Counted from the stretch's first letter, positions 8,714 through 18,675 are shown. The stretch is DNA of 64,000 nt from Nocardia abscessus NBRC 100374 (GCF_000308455.1 NZ_BAFP01000080.1:62001-126000); one strand, 5' to 3'. Numbers and translations are program-made. The notes: generated from the letters alone by a model not told the origin.

Positions 8714-9736
8714 ATGAGAAAGGCACTGATAACCGGCATCACCGGCCAGGACGGGTCTTATCTGACAGAATTCCTGTTGCAGCAAGGATATGAGGTGCAC
8801 GGGATTATCCGGCGTGCGTCGAATTTCAATACCGACCGGATAGATCACCTGTATTCCGATACGCATTCCCAACGCCGGCTGTTCCTGCACTACGGGGATC
8901 TGATGGATTCCAGCAGTCTCAACCGGATCCTGGAGGACGTACGCCCGGCGGAGATCTACAACCTGGGTGCGCAGTCGCACGTGCACATCTCGTTCCAGAT
9001 CCCGGAGTTCACCGCCGAGACCAACGCGATCGGCACCCTGCGCATCCTGGACGCCATCCGGAAGACCGGCATCGCGACCCGGTTCTACCAGGCCTCGTCC
9101 TCGGAACTGTACGGCGGCCTGCACGACGTCGCACTCAGCGAGGACACACCGTTCCATCCGCGCTCGCCGTATGCCGTGGCGAAGCTGTACGCGTACTGGA
9201 TCACGGTGAACCATCGCGAGGCCTACGGGATGTACACCGTCAACGGCACGCTGTTCAATCACGAATCACCCAGGCGCGGCGAGGTTTTCGTTACCCGCAA
9301 GGTGACGCGGGGTGCGGTGCGCATCGCGCAGGGCAAACAGGAGAAGCTCTTCATCGGCAACCTCGACGCCCGCCGGGACTGGGGGTACGCCAAGGAGTAC
9401 GTCGAGGCGATGTGGCTGATGCTGCAACAGCCCGAACCCGACGACTACGTGATCGCCACCGGTGAGACGCACAGCGTGCGCGAGCTGTGCGAGACCGCGT
9501 TCTCCGCCACCGGCGTCGAATTGATCTGGGAGGGAACGGGTCTGGGAGAGAAGGGGATCGACCGGCGCACCTCGCGGGTGCTGGTCGAGGTCGATCCGAC
9601 CTACTTCCGGCCCGCCGAGGTGCATTATCTCACCGGTGATCCGACCAAGGCGAGACAGAAGCTCGGGTGGGCCCCCCGCACGAGTTTCACCGAGCTGGTC
9701 GAGTTGATGGTGGCCCACGATATGGAGAACGTGTGA
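8714..9736 (+). CDS. gmd: GDP-mannose 4,6-dehydratase
   Basis: 340 aa, usual family length. It converts GDP-D-mannose to GDP-4-keto-6-deoxy-D-mannose with bound NADP. The sequence shows TGITGQDG (7-14), the active-site SSSELYG with E131, Y153 and K157 (YxxxK), and the family signature [19 protein letters not shown]. The ATG at 8714 follows GGAGG by 4 bases and puts the Rossmann motif at the normal distance; an in-frame start 15 codons upstream lacks such a site. It begins a tightly packed run in which the next genes overlap or nearly touch, so the deoxysugar is probably made from GDP-mannose rather than dTDP-glucose. Confidence 0.93.
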   Translation: MRKALITGITGQDGSYLTEFLLQQGYEVHGIIRRASNFNTDRIDHLYSDTHSQRRLFLHYGDLMDSSSLNRILEDVRPAEIYNLGAQSHVHISFQIPEFTAETNAIGTLRILDAIRKTGIATRFYQASSSELYGGLHDVALSEDTPFHPRSPYAVAKLYAYWITVNHREAYGMYTVNGTLFNHESPRRGEVFVTRKVTRGAVRIAQGKQEKLFIGNLDARRDWGYAKEYVEAMWLMLQQPEPDDYVIATGETHSVRELCETAFSATGVELIWEGTGLGEKGIDRRTSRVLVEVDPTYFRPAEVHYLTGDPTKARQKLGWAPRTSFTELVELMVAHDMENV

Positions 9737-10986
9737 CGCAAGCAGTGGCGGTGCAGTGCTGCCGGGTGTGCGGGAACACCCGGCTCGAGACGGTCGTCGA
9801 GCTCGGCACGATGGCGTTGACCGGGGTGTTCCCGGCCGGCGCTCCGACCGAGGTGCCGCGCTACCCCTTGGAGCTGGTGCGCTGCGTGCCCACCGGTCCC
9901 GAGGAGTGCGGGCTGGTGCAGTTGCGCCACACCGCCGATTTCGACGAAATGTATTCCCCCGGTTACGGCTACCGCTCCGGACTGAATCGATCGATGATCG
10001 AGCACCTCGCTCACCGGGTGGCCAGGATCCGGCAGCGGGTGCCGTTGACACCGGACGATGTGGTGATCGACATCGGCAGCAACGACGCGACGCTGCTGCG
10101 CGCCTACCCCGAAGGGTCGGCGACGATCGTGGGCATCGACCCGCTGGGGGAGAAGTTCCGCCGGTTCTATCCGCCGCACGTGCGGTTGGTGACCGGCTAC
10201 TTCACCCGCGAGCTGGTCGAATCGGCGCTGGAAGGGCGGCGGGCCAAGGTGATCACCTCGATCGCCATGTTCTACGACGTCCCCGATCCGCTGGGTTTCA
10301 TGCGCACCGTGCACGACAGCCTCACCGACGACGGCGTCTGGGTGCTCGAACAGAGCTATCTGCCCGCGATGCTGGCCACGACCTCCTACGACACCATCTG
10401 TCACGAGCATCTGGAGTACTACACCCTCGACCAGATCGAGTGGATGGCGCGACGGTGCGGCTTCGTGGTGCTCGAGGTGGAACGCAACACCGTCAACGGC
10501 GGCAGCTTCGCCCTCACCCTGGGCAAGCGGGGCGCGCCCTCGCCTGCCGATGCCGCGGCGCTGGATCGGATGCGTCAGGAGGAGTCCACGCTCGGACTGC
10601 ACACCGCGCAGCCGTACGCCGACTTCGCCAAGCGAGTCGACCAGCATCGCGACCAGGTCCGGGATTTCTTCGACCGCTCCCGCAAGGCCGGTCTGCGCAC
10701 GCTCGGTTACGGGGCCTCCACCAAAGGCAACGTGGTACTGCAGCACTGCGGGATCGGCCCGGAGGACCTGGAGTGCATCGCGGAGGTCAACGACGACAAG
10801 TTCGGCAAGTTCACACCGGGGAGCGCGATACCGATCGTGCCGGAGGAGCAGGCGCGCGCACTGGCACCGGACCAGTTCTTCGTGCTGCCCTGGCATTTCC
10901 GCACCATGATGCTGGAGCGGGAGAGCGCCTTCCGCGCGGCGGGTGGGCGGCTGGTGTTCCCGCTGCCGGAACTGGACGTGGTGTGA
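9733..10986 (+). CDS. NDP-hexose C-methyltransferase (TylCIII/NovU type)
   Basis: 417 aa from the GTG at 9733, which overlaps the preceding stop (GTGA). An N-terminal zinc-type segment starts with CCRVCG and continues to EECGLVQL (about 50-60). The SAM-binding motif [12 protein letters not shown] follows (about 110-121), then CHEHLEYYT, the conserved active-site signature of sugar C-methyltransferases, and a C-terminal Methyltransf_14 domain (GYGASTKGN). These enzymes methylate a carbon, usually C3, of a 3- or 4-keto-deoxysugar nucleotide and give branched sugars. Most known members use TDP-sugars; here the GDP-mannose dehydratase next door suggests a GDP-sugar substrate. Confidence 0.9.
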   Translation: MTQAVAVQCCRVCGNTRLETVVELGTMALTGVFPAGAPTEVPRYPLELVRCVPTGPEECGLVQLRHTADFDEMYSPGYGYRSGLNRSMIEHLAHRVARIRQRVPLTPDDVVIDIGSNDATLLRAYPEGSATIVGIDPLGEKFRRFYPPHVRLVTGYFTRELVESALEGRRAKVITSIAMFYDVPDPLGFMRTVHDSLTDDGVWVLEQSYLPAMLATTSYDTICHEHLEYYTLDQIEWMARRCGFVVLEVERNTVNGGSFALTLGKRGAPSPADAAALDRMRQEESTLGLHTAQPYADFAKRVDQHRDQVRDFFDRSRKAGLRTLGYGASTKGNVVLQHCGIGPEDLECIAEVNDDKFGKFTPGSAIPIVPEEQARALAPDQFFVLPWHFRTMMLERESAFRAAGGRLVFPLPELDVV

Positions 10987-10987
10987 G

Positions 10988-11935
10988 ATGACCATCGTCG
11001 TCACGGGCGCGGCGGGGCAGGACGGCACACTGCTGTCGGACCTGCTCGCCGCGCGCGGTGAGCGAGTGCTGCGGATCGGCCGCGACGGCCCGGTCGACAT
11101 CACCGACGCGGCCGCCGTGCAGCGGCTGGTCGCGTCCGAACGCCCCGAGCAGGTGTACCTGCTGGCGGCGGTGCAGCACTCCTCGCAGGACGACCACGGC
11201 GACCCGCACGAGCTGGCCCGCGCCTCGCACCGGGTGAACACGCTGCCGGTGCAACATTTCGCGGAGGCGATCGATCGTCACCGCACCGGCACCCGCCTGT
11301 TCTACGCGGCCTCCTCGCATGTCTTCGGCTCCGAGGGCGCCGCGGTGTGCGACGAGAACAGCGGGCTGCGACCGGACTCGATCTACGGAGTGACCAAGGC
11401 GGCGGGCCTGTTGACCTGCCGCGCCTACCGCGCCCGCGGCGTCTTCGCGGCCGCGGGCATCATGTTCAACCACGAATCACCCTTGCGGGCCGAGAAGTTC
11501 GTCACGCGCAAGATCGTGCGCGCCGTCGCGCGGATCCAGCGCGGCGAGATCGGCACGCTGGAGGTGGGCCGGTTGGACGCCGGCGCCGACTGGGGATACG
11601 CGCCGGATTACGTCGAGGCGATGACGCGGATCCTGGCCCTCGACGAGCCGGACGACTTCGTCGTCGCCACCGGCGAACACCACACGGTCGCGCAGTTCTG
11701 CGCGGCCGCGTTCGGCATGGCCGGACTGGACTGGAAAGACCATGTCCGCGAACGCTCCTCGATGCTCACCCGCAGCAGGCAGCCGCTGGTGGGCGACGCG
11801 ACGAGGCTGCGCGAGCGGACCGGGTGGCGCCCTTCGGTGGACTTCCACGGCATGGTACGGGCCATGCTCGTGGCCGAGGGCGTGCGCCCGGCGGAGGAAT
11901 CGAAGCCGGTGCCCACCGGCGGAACGGATGGATGA
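10988..11935 (+). CDS. GDP-mannose 4,6-dehydratase paralogue lacking the catalytic glutamate
   Basis: 315 aa. It is clearly of the GMD family: TGAAGQDGTLL (about 6-16), NHESPLRAEKFVTRKIVRA and a normal Y136/K140 pair. The active-site SSE of true GMDs reads S109-S110-H111, so the glutamate that acts in the elimination step is histidine. It probably works as a 4-ketoreductase or another SDR step on the deoxysugar rather than as a second dehydratase. It starts one base after the C-methyltransferase stop and overlaps the next gene by 8 bases. Confidence 0.82.
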   Translation: MTIVVTGAAGQDGTLLSDLLAARGERVLRIGRDGPVDITDAAAVQRLVASERPEQVYLLAAVQHSSQDDHGDPHELARASHRVNTLPVQHFAEAIDRHRTGTRLFYAASSHVFGSEGAAVCDENSGLRPDSIYGVTKAAGLLTCRAYRARGVFAAAGIMFNHESPLRAEKFVTRKIVRAVARIQRGEIGTLEVGRLDAGADWGYAPDYVEAMTRILALDEPDDFVVATGEHHTVAQFCAAAFGMAGLDWKDHVRERSSMLTRSRQPLVGDATRLRERTGWRPSVDFHGMVRAMLVAEGVRPAEESKPVPTGGTDG

Positions 11936-13121
11936 CGTGACCCTGAACGACGAGAATGTCGTTGCCGCCCAGTTGATCTCCGTCGCCGACGGCGTCTACG
12001 AGGAGACCGCCGCCCGGATCGGTGAGATCGGCACCGAGACCGTCGCCGACGCGGTGCTGAAGGAGATCGCCTGGCGCGCGAGCCACGGCTCCCAGCCGCG
12101 GCAGCCGGTGACCGCGGTGTTCGAGCTGGCCCACGAGGGTAAACAGCTGGACTATCTGGTCACCTTCGGCGCCGACGACCCTGCGATCGCGCCCGGCACC
12201 CTGGAGGATCCGTGGCTGGTGGTGCGTCAGGATCTGGTGGAGCTGCTGCGCGCGGTCTACGGCCCACCCGACACCGTCCTCGGCACTCGCGCCATCGCGA
12301 TCAAGGACGAGCCGGGGCCGGGCAGTTTCGCCCCGGACGACCCGTGGCGGCTGGCGCGCGACGCCGCCGCGGTCGCCGCCGACCGGATCGTCACCGCGTG
12401 CCGCCCGCACCATTACGACCTCGACGCGCTGTCGCTGTACTTCGGTTCGGACAAGTGGGGCGGGCACTGGTACACCCAGCACTACGAGCGGCACTTCGCA
12501 CCGCTGCGCGACAGCCGGGTGCGGGTACTCGAACTGGGCATCGGCGGATACACCGCGCCCGATGTCGGCGGCGCGTCGCTGCGGATGTGGAAACAGTACT
12601 TCCGCCGCGGGCTGGTGTTCGGACTGGACTACTTCGACAAGTCCGGCATCGCCGAGCCGCGCCTGCAACCGCTGCGCGGCGACCAGGGCGATCCGGCGTT
12701 CCTCGACGAACTCGGCCGCTCGCTCGGTCCGTTCGACATCATCATCGACGACGGCAGCCACATCAGCGGTGACGTGATCGCCTCGTTCCGGGCGCTGTTC
12801 GCGCACCTGCGGCCCGGCGGGCTGTACGTGGTGGAGGACACCCAGACCTCCTACTGGTCGGGGTGGGGCGGAAGCAGCACGGCGACCGACGATCCGGCCA
12901 CCACCATCGGCTACCTGAAAACCCTGGTGGATGCCTTGCACCACCAGGAATTCGAGAAGGAATCCGGCCGCGCGGCGGGCGCTTTCGACGAATGGATCGG
13001 AGCGCTGCACTTCTACCACAACATCGTGGTCATCGAAAAACGCCGCAACGCCGAGCAATCGGCTCCATCATGGGTGCCTCGGCACACCAATCCGATGGAG
13101 TGGATGAAGCCGAAGGAGTGA
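11928..13121 (+). CDS. Sugar O-methyltransferase of the MycE/TylE type
   Basis: 397 aa, the usual length for MycE. Residues about 1-160 form the N-terminal auxiliary domain. The catalytic domain begins with LYFGSDKWGGHWYTQHYERHF, then VLELGIGGY (SAM loop) and DIIIDDGSHI, whose aspartates bind metal in MycE. MycE and TylE methylate a hydroxyl of a macrolide-bound 6-deoxyhexose, so this enzyme probably acts after glycosyl transfer. The ATG at 11928 overlaps the preceding gene by 8 bases; GTG 11937 is an alternative. Confidence 0.88.
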   Translation: MDDVTLNDENVVAAQLISVADGVYEETAARIGEIGTETVADAVLKEIAWRASHGSQPRQPVTAVFELAHEGKQLDYLVTFGADDPAIAPGTLEDPWLVVRQDLVELLRAVYGPPDTVLGTRAIAIKDEPGPGSFAPDDPWRLARDAAAVAADRIVTACRPHHYDLDALSLYFGSDKWGGHWYTQHYERHFAPLRDSRVRVLELGIGGYTAPDVGGASLRMWKQYFRRGLVFGLDYFDKSGIAEPRLQPLRGDQGDPAFLDELGRSLGPFDIIIDDGSHISGDVIASFRALFAHLRPGGLYVVEDTQTSYWSGWGGSSTATDDPATTIGYLKTLVDALHHQEFEKESGRAAGAFDEWIGALHFYHNIVVIEKRRNAEQSAPSWVPRHTNPMEWMKPKE

Positions 13122-13125
13122 TCGG

Positions 13126-14304
13126 ATGAAGTTTCTTGTCGTGCCGGTGCCCTCGTCGGGCCACCTGCTCGCGATGGTGCCGTTCTGCTGGGCGCTGCGG
13201 CTGGCCGGGCACGAAGTGCTGGTCGCCTCACGCAACGACGTGACGGCCACGGCACTGCGCTCGGGACTCAACGCCGTCGAGCTGACCGCGCTGAACGTGC
13301 CGATGGACCAGTTGCGTACCCAGGTGAATCCGGCCATGTTCCCACTTCCGCTGTTCGCCGACCGCGACCGGTCCAGCGGGCAGGGCCTGTGGCAGGTCGC
13401 CGCGCAGAACTGGCACAACCACGCCCGCCAGTACCTCGACACGTTCGCCGCGGTGGCCACCGACTGGGCGGCGGAGGTGATCCTCACCGACCCGCTGGCC
13501 ACCATCGGCCGTGCGCTCGGCGCGCAACTGGATCTGCCGGTGCTGGTGCACCGCTGGGGGATCGACCCCACCGGAGGCCCCTTCACCGAGCGCACCGCCG
13601 CACTCGCCGAGGAGGCAGGCACCCGGCTGGCCGATCCGGTCGCCGTGCTCGACATCTGCCCGCGGCCACTGCAGGCGCCCGATGCCGCGCCGGGCATACC
13701 GCTCGGGTATGTCCCGTTCAACGGCACCGGCGCACTGCCGCCGTGGCATCGCAACGAGCACGGCCGCAAGCGGATCGCGGTCTGTATGGGCGGCAGCACG
13801 CTCGGCCTGACCGGACCGCGGCCGCTGGAGTCGGTGCTCGCGGCGCTGGGCGACATCGACAGTGCCGAGGTCGTCGTCGCGCTGACCGGACGCGACCGGG
13901 CCACGGTGGGCGAACTGCCCGAGCATGTCCGGGTCGTGGAAGAGGTGCCGCTGAACCTGTTTTTGCCCGGCTGCGATCTGCTCGTGCACCACGGCGGCTC
14001 GACCACCGGCCTCACCGCGGGCTGGTTCGGCGTGCCGCAACTGGTGCTGCCGCAGATGTTCGACCAGTTCGACTACGCCAGGGGCGTGGTGCGCACCGGC
14101 GCGGGACTGGCCGCCGAGACCCCGGCCGGTCAAGGTGACATCGCCGCGCTCACCGGCTCGATCCGAACCCTGCTGCAAGAACCCCGCTTCCGTGCCGCCG
14201 CCGAACAGATCGGCGCCGACCTGCGCGCCGCGCCCACACCGAACGACGTGGTGAACCAGGTCGTTCCGCTGCTGGCCGAGCGCGCCGCAGCAGCGACCAG
14301 ATAG
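13126..14304 (+). CDS. GT1-family glycosyltransferase (GT-B fold)
   Basis: 392 aa. It has the N-terminal PVPSSGHLLAMVPF typical of macrolide-type glycosyltransferases and the donor-site signature LVHHGGSTTGLTAGWFGVPQLVLPQ (about 285-310). It should transfer the activated deoxysugar to a polyketide hydroxyl in the cytoplasm. No P450-like activator gene accompanies it, so it is probably activator-independent. It starts 4 bases after the O-methyltransferase stop, within the same operon. Confidence 0.9.
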   Translation: MKFLVVPVPSSGHLLAMVPFCWALRLAGHEVLVASRNDVTATALRSGLNAVELTALNVPMDQLRTQVNPAMFPLPLFADRDRSSGQGLWQVAAQNWHNHARQYLDTFAAVATDWAAEVILTDPLATIGRALGAQLDLPVLVHRWGIDPTGGPFTERTAALAEEAGTRLADPVAVLDICPRPLQAPDAAPGIPLGYVPFNGTGALPPWHRNEHGRKRIAVCMGGSTLGLTGPRPLESVLAALGDIDSAEVVVALTGRDRATVGELPEHVRVVEEVPLNLFLPGCDLLVHHGGSTTGLTAGWFGVPQLVLPQMFDQFDYARGVVRTGAGLAAETPAGQGDIAALTGSIRTLLQEPRFRAAAEQIGADLRAAPTPNDVVNQVVPLLAERAAAATR

Positions 14305-14358
14305 ACCATCCGCGCGCCCGAGCCGGGCGGCGCGGGAACCGAAAGCCGTAGGTTGCAG

Positions 14359-15924
14359 ATGATATCCAGGACTTGGACCAGGTTCCGGGGTTCGCTCGAC
14401 TACTACGCCGCGATGTACGCGGTGTTCGTCGTCGGCATTCTCGTCCCCGTCGTGCTGATCGTGCTCGCGCTCACCGGCCTGCCCGGGCCGGTGACCGCCG
14501 TGCTCGGCGTCGTGTGCGCCGCGGCGCTGTTCGTGCTGTGCGTGCCTGCGGTGCCCGCCGAGTGGCGGGAGGTGGTGCGCGGCAAACCGATCGTGGTGCG
14601 GGTGCTGTGGAGCGTGGCGATCCTGCTCGTGGTCGCGGTGCTGGCCCGGTTGACGCAGTTCATCCTCGACGCCGACAACGTGGACGCCTCGCTGTCGGCC
14701 GACGACGACTTCCTGGTGAAGAAGTCCCACCTGTCCGGCTACGTCAGCGGTGCGCTCATGGCCGAGCACGATCCCGCCGGCCTCTACGACCGCCACCGCT
14801 ACGAATCACCGCAGGCGGATTCGGTGCTGCCCGCGGTGGCCCCGCAGGATCGCGACGCCTACCTGTACCCGCCGCCGTTCCTGCTGCTGCCGCGGTTGCT
14901 GCTGCTGTTCAGCCACGACTTCGCCACGCTGCGCGCGCTGTGGTACTCGCTGTACGTGGCGATCGTGCTGCTGGCCATGTTCGCCATCGCCCGCTGGATC
15001 GGCGGCAGGCAGGGCGGGGTGCTGGCGGCGCTGACGCCGGTGGTGTGGATCAGCTTGCCCACGCTGGCGACCCTGCAGATCGGCAACATCCACGTGCTGG
15101 TGCTGTATGTCGGCGGCGCGGGTGCGATGGTCCTGTTCCATTTGCGGCGCAACGTCTTCGGCGGCGCGGCGCTGGCGTTCGCGATCATCGCCAAGGTGTC
15201 CCCGGCGATTCTGCTGGTCTATCTGCTGGTCCAGCGACGCTGGCGGCCCGCGGTGTGGACCGCGGCGTTCTGCGGACTGTACTCGCTGGCCACGCTGGCG
15301 ATCTTCGGCTGGGAGCCGTGGCGGCAATTCCTGTCCGACGGCACCTGGCAGCGGCTGGCCAGCGGCGAGTTCCACCAGTTCGTGCTCGTGGAACGGGCCA
15401 ACCAGCTGGTCAACTATTCGCCGTTCGGGCTGCCGTACAAGGCGAACATCATGGGCTGGGATATCGGCGATCCCACCGGGCCCGCACGAGTGATCACCAA
15501 CATCTACACACTGCTGTTGCTGATCCTGGTGGCGGTCACCGCGGTCCGCATCCAACGGCGGCTGTCGGCGGGGGCGGAAGGGCCGCGGGTGCGCGCCGAG
15601 CAGTTGGCGATCTGGCTGGCGGTGCTGACGCTGGCGTCGTTCCGCGCCCCGTTCGGGCCGTGGGTGTACATCGCCGTGGGCGCGGTGTGGATGCTGGCGG
15701 TGTACGCCGGGTTGATGCGCGGCGGCAAACGCACCGTCGCCCTGCTCACCGTGGTCTGGTTGATCGTCGCGGTCTACAACGAGAACGTCTACTTCACGCT
15801 GGTGGCGCAGACGGTCATCTACCTCGCCTGCTTCGTCGTGGCGTGGCGGGCGAGCGCGGGCACCGACCCGGAACCGGCGCCGCCCGCGCAATCGCCGCGG
15901 ACCGAACGGGTCGGTGCGGTATGA
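14359..15924 (+). CDS. GT87-type integral membrane glycosyltransferase (DUF2029)
   Basis: 521 aa with about ten or more hydrophobic segments spread over the whole length. An extracytoplasmic loop near residues 105-170 carries the acidic pair in DADNVDASLSADDDF, typical of GT-C enzymes. Relatives include mycobacterial mannosyltransferases that use polyprenyl-phosphate-mannose outside the membrane. With the GT2 at 7.9 kb it could add mannose to the exported polyketide glycoside. ATG 14359 was preferred over TTG 14353 because AGG lies 6 bases upstream of it. The stop overlaps a possible micro-ORF. Confidence 0.83.
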   Translation: MISRTWTRFRGSLDYYAAMYAVFVVGILVPVVLIVLALTGLPGPVTAVLGVVCAAALFVLCVPAVPAEWREVVRGKPIVVRVLWSVAILLVVAVLARLTQFILDADNVDASLSADDDFLVKKSHLSGYVSGALMAEHDPAGLYDRHRYESPQADSVLPAVAPQDRDAYLYPPPFLLLPRLLLLFSHDFATLRALWYSLYVAIVLLAMFAIARWIGGRQGGVLAALTPVVWISLPTLATLQIGNIHVLVLYVGGAGAMVLFHLRRNVFGGAALAFAIIAKVSPAILLVYLLVQRRWRPAVWTAAFCGLYSLATLAIFGWEPWRQFLSDGTWQRLASGEFHQFVLVERANQLVNYSPFGLPYKANIMGWDIGDPTGPARVITNIYTLLLLILVAVTAVRIQRRLSAGAEGPRVRAEQLAIWLAVLTLASFRAPFGPWVYIAVGAVWMLAVYAGLMRGGKRTVALLTVVWLIVAVYNENVYFTLVAQTVIYLACFVVAWRASAGTDPEPAPPAQSPRTERVGAV

Positions 15925-16040
15925 GCGGTCAAGCCCGGAGGCCGCGGCGCAGCGTGACCGCGCAAGGTCCCGTTGCTGCCGACGAACGACACAGCATGAG
16001 CGGTCCGGCCCGCGGGCGGCAGCGGGGAGGGAACAGATGA
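15921..16040 (+). CDS. Possible 39-aa coupled micro-ORF
   Basis: The ATG overlaps the GT87 stop (ATGA) and the TGA overlaps the start of the flavin monooxygenase (ATGA). The peptide is very basic, Arg/Gly/Ser-rich and unrecognised. It repeats the arrangement at 7032-7169. It could be translational bridging, or chance. Confidence 0.28.
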   Translation: MSGQARRPRRSVTAQGPVAADERHSMSGPARGRQRGGNR

Positions 16041-17314
16041 GCACGTATTGCGTGATCGGCGCGGGCGCAGCCGGTTTGGCCACCGCACGCGGGTTCGCCG
16101 CGCACGGTCTAAATTTCGAGGTGCTCGAGGCGGCCGACGGGATCGGCGGTATCTGGGACGCGCGACGGCCGGACTCACCGGTCAGCCACAACACGCACGT
16201 GATCGCATCCAAAGGCGTGCAGGCGTTTTCCGGATTTCCGATGCCGGAGGACTATCCCGACTACCCCGGCCACGAACTCGTGCTGCGCTATCTGCACTCC
16301 TACGCCGACGCTTTCGACCTGTGGCCGCGCATCCGGTTGAACACCTCGGTACAGCGGATCGAACCCGGCGCGGACGGCTGGGCGGTGACGCTGGCCGACG
16401 GGTCCGAGCGGTCGTACGCGGGGGTCGTCATCGCCACGGGTCACGACCGCAGCCCGCGACGCATCGACATTCCCGGCTCGGGCACGGTGCCCGTCCTGCA
16501 TTCGAGCGAGTACCGGCATCCCGAACAGGTGCTCGGCAAGCGGGTGCTGGTGATCGGTGCGGGGCAGTCGGCGGCCGACATCCTGTCCGACTGCGCGGTC
16601 AACGCGGCGCTGACCCTGCACAGCAGCAGGCGCGGGTTCTATTGCATGCCCAAGTACATGCTGGGCCGCCCGACCGACAGCATGCTGCAGGGCCGGATGT
16701 GGCGGCCGCTGCGCAAGCGGGCCTTCGAGCGGCTGTTCTCGTATCTGCGTGGCCGCTCCCGCTCGTTCGGGCTTCCGGTGCCCGATTTCGGCGAGGGCAT
16801 CGTCATCCCGATGCTCGGCGACCAGCTGCACCACCACTACACCCACGGCGACATCACGCCCAAGCCGGACGTCGCCGCGATCGACGACGACCGGGTGACC
16901 TTCACCGACGGCACCGAAGAGAAGGTCGACCTGGTGGTGCTGGCCACGGGGTTCGTCCCGAACTATCCCGTGGTCGAGCGAGACCATCTGAACTGGGCCG
17001 GGGACAATTTGCGACCGGGCTTGTATCTGAACATCTTTCCGCCCCACACCCGCGACCTGTTCGTGGTCGGGATGGTGCGGCCGATCGGCTCGCACTGGGA
17101 CGTCTACGAGAAACAGGCCGAACTGGTCGCCGAGTACCTGCGGGCCAAGGCGAGCGATCCGCGGCGGGTCGAGCGTTTCGATCGCGCCACCCAGGGCCGC
17201 CAGCCCGACCTGTATGCCGGGTTGCGGCTCTATCACGCCGACCAGTACCCGCTGGTGGTGGAGAAACAGGACTACCTGAACCAGCTGCGCAAGCACGCCA
17301 GGCTCTTGAAGTGA
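16037..17314 (+). CDS. FAD-dependent monooxygenase (FMO/BVMO type)
   Basis: 425 aa. It has an FAD Rossmann motif GAGAAGLA (about 7-14), a second nucleotide-binding motif VIGAGQSAAD (about 173-182) for NADPH and the conserved ATGF near residue 305. No clear Baeyer-Villiger fingerprint is present, so simple N- or C-hydroxylation or epoxidation is as likely as ring expansion. A strong GGGAGGG sits 6 bases before the ATG. With the P450 directly downstream it supplies oxidative tailoring of the polyketide. Confidence 0.88.
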   Translation: MSTYCVIGAGAAGLATARGFAAHGLNFEVLEAADGIGGIWDARRPDSPVSHNTHVIASKGVQAFSGFPMPEDYPDYPGHELVLRYLHSYADAFDLWPRIRLNTSVQRIEPGADGWAVTLADGSERSYAGVVIATGHDRSPRRIDIPGSGTVPVLHSSEYRHPEQVLGKRVLVIGAGQSAADILSDCAVNAALTLHSSRRGFYCMPKYMLGRPTDSMLQGRMWRPLRKRAFERLFSYLRGRSRSFGLPVPDFGEGIVIPMLGDQLHHHYTHGDITPKPDVAAIDDDRVTFTDGTEEKVDLVVLATGFVPNYPVVERDHLNWAGDNLRPGLYLNIFPPHTRDLFVVGMVRPIGSHWDVYEKQAELVAEYLRAKASDPRRVERFDRATQGRQPDLYAGLRLYHADQYPLVVEKQDYLNQLRKHARLLK

Positions 17315-17325
17315 AAGGTCGGACC

Positions 17326-18675
17326 ATGAAAGCACCCGGGCCAGGTCTGGTGGAAACCGGACGCATGCTGCCGAAATTGGCGAAGAACCCGCTGACGACG
17401 GTGGGCGCGCTGCTGGAGGGCTACGGCGACGTCGTACGGGTCAAGGCGGGCCCGATGCTGGTCTACCTCGTCGCGGACCCCGCGATGACCGAGTACGTGC
17501 TCAAGGACAACTACACCAATTACCGCAAGAGCCCGATCTACGACGAGTTCAGCATCCTGCTCGGCGACGGGCAGCTGACCACCAACAACCTGGAGTACTG
17601 GCGCACGCAGCGCAAGCTCATCTCCCCGGCGTTCTCCCATTCACACGTCAAGGGTTTCGCCGACGACATCACCGACAGCGCTGCGGCGATGCTCGACGGC
17701 TGGGACGCCGCGGCCGGGGAGTTCCGCGACATCTACGACGACTACGTCAAGTTGCTGCTCGCGGTCACCGGGCGGATTCTGTTCAGCATCGACTTGTCCA
17801 CCGACACCGGTCAGGTCACCGACGCGATGCGCGCGGCATTCGGGTTGATCATGAAGCGGGTGAACGCGCCGGTGAAGCTGCCGCAGTCCTTCCCGACGCC
17901 CGAGGCCCGCCGGGTCGCGCGCAAGGTGGGCGAACTGGACGACGTGGTGCGCCATCTCATCGACGAGCGCCGCCGCGGCGGCGACACCACCGACGTGCTC
18001 ACCGCGCTGGTGCGCGCCCGCGACGAAGGCGGCAAGGGCATGCGCGAGGAGGATCTGCTCAACGAGATCAAGACCTTGCTCGTGGCCGGTCACGAGTCCC
18101 CGGCCAACGCGCTGTCGTGGGCGTGCTACCTGCTGGCCACCCACCCGCAGATCCAGGAGCGACTGGCGCAGGAGGTGCGCGCGGCGATCGGCGATCGCAC
18201 CCCGGCGTTTTCGGACTTGGCGCAGCTGAGCTATTGCCGCATGGTGATCGAGGAGACCATGCGGCTGTATCCGCCGGCCTGGATCGTCGAGCGCACGCCG
18301 ATCGCCGATGACGAGATCGGCGGCTACCACGTGCCCGCGGGCGCGCGAGTCACGTTGTGCATGTACTACATTCACCGCGACAAGCGGCTGTGGGACGACC
18401 CGGAGGAATTCCGTCCGGAGCGTTTCGCCGACGCGGCGGTGGCCGAGCGGCACAAGTTCGCGTTCTTCCCGTTCTCCGGCGGCCCGCGCATCTGCCTGGG
18501 CAAGGACATGTCCATGACGGAGATGGTGCTGATCCTGGCCATGACGGTGCAGCGTTTCCGGCTCGAGCTCGACGACAGCCACCCGGTGGTGCCGCTGGCC
18601 TCGGTGAACCTGCGCCCGGAGTTCGGCATCCGTATCCGCCCGGTGCGCCGCGTCACCGAGCCTGTGACGACCTGA
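17326..18675 (+). CDS. Cytochrome P450
   Basis: 449 aa. The I-helix reads AGHESPANA with glutamate where many P450s have Gly-Thr (usual form AGxDT/AGHET), the K-helix EETMRL gives ExxR, and the haem loop is FPFSGGPRICLGKDM with C390 as thiolate ligand. The form resembles the long-chain fatty-acid-hydroxylase-like bacterial P450s more than the macrolide EryF type. No ferredoxin or reductase gene adjoins it, so it must borrow partners. It closes the forward tailoring operon, 11 bases after the monooxygenase. Confidence 0.93.
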   Translation: MKAPGPGLVETGRMLPKLAKNPLTTVGALLEGYGDVVRVKAGPMLVYLVADPAMTEYVLKDNYTNYRKSPIYDEFSILLGDGQLTTNNLEYWRTQRKLISPAFSHSHVKGFADDITDSAAAMLDGWDAAAGEFRDIYDDYVKLLLAVTGRILFSIDLSTDTGQVTDAMRAAFGLIMKRVNAPVKLPQSFPTPEARRVARKVGELDDVVRHLIDERRRGGDTTDVLTALVRARDEGGKGMREEDLLNEIKTLLVAGHESPANALSWACYLLATHPQIQERLAQEVRAAIGDRTPAFSDLAQLSYCRMVIEETMRLYPPAWIVERTPIADDEIGGYHVPAGARVTLCMYYIHRDKRLWDDPEEFRPERFADAAVAERHKFAFFPFSGGPRICLGKDMSMTEMVLILAMTVQRFRLELDDSHPVVPLASVNLRPEFGIRIRPVRRVTEPVTT

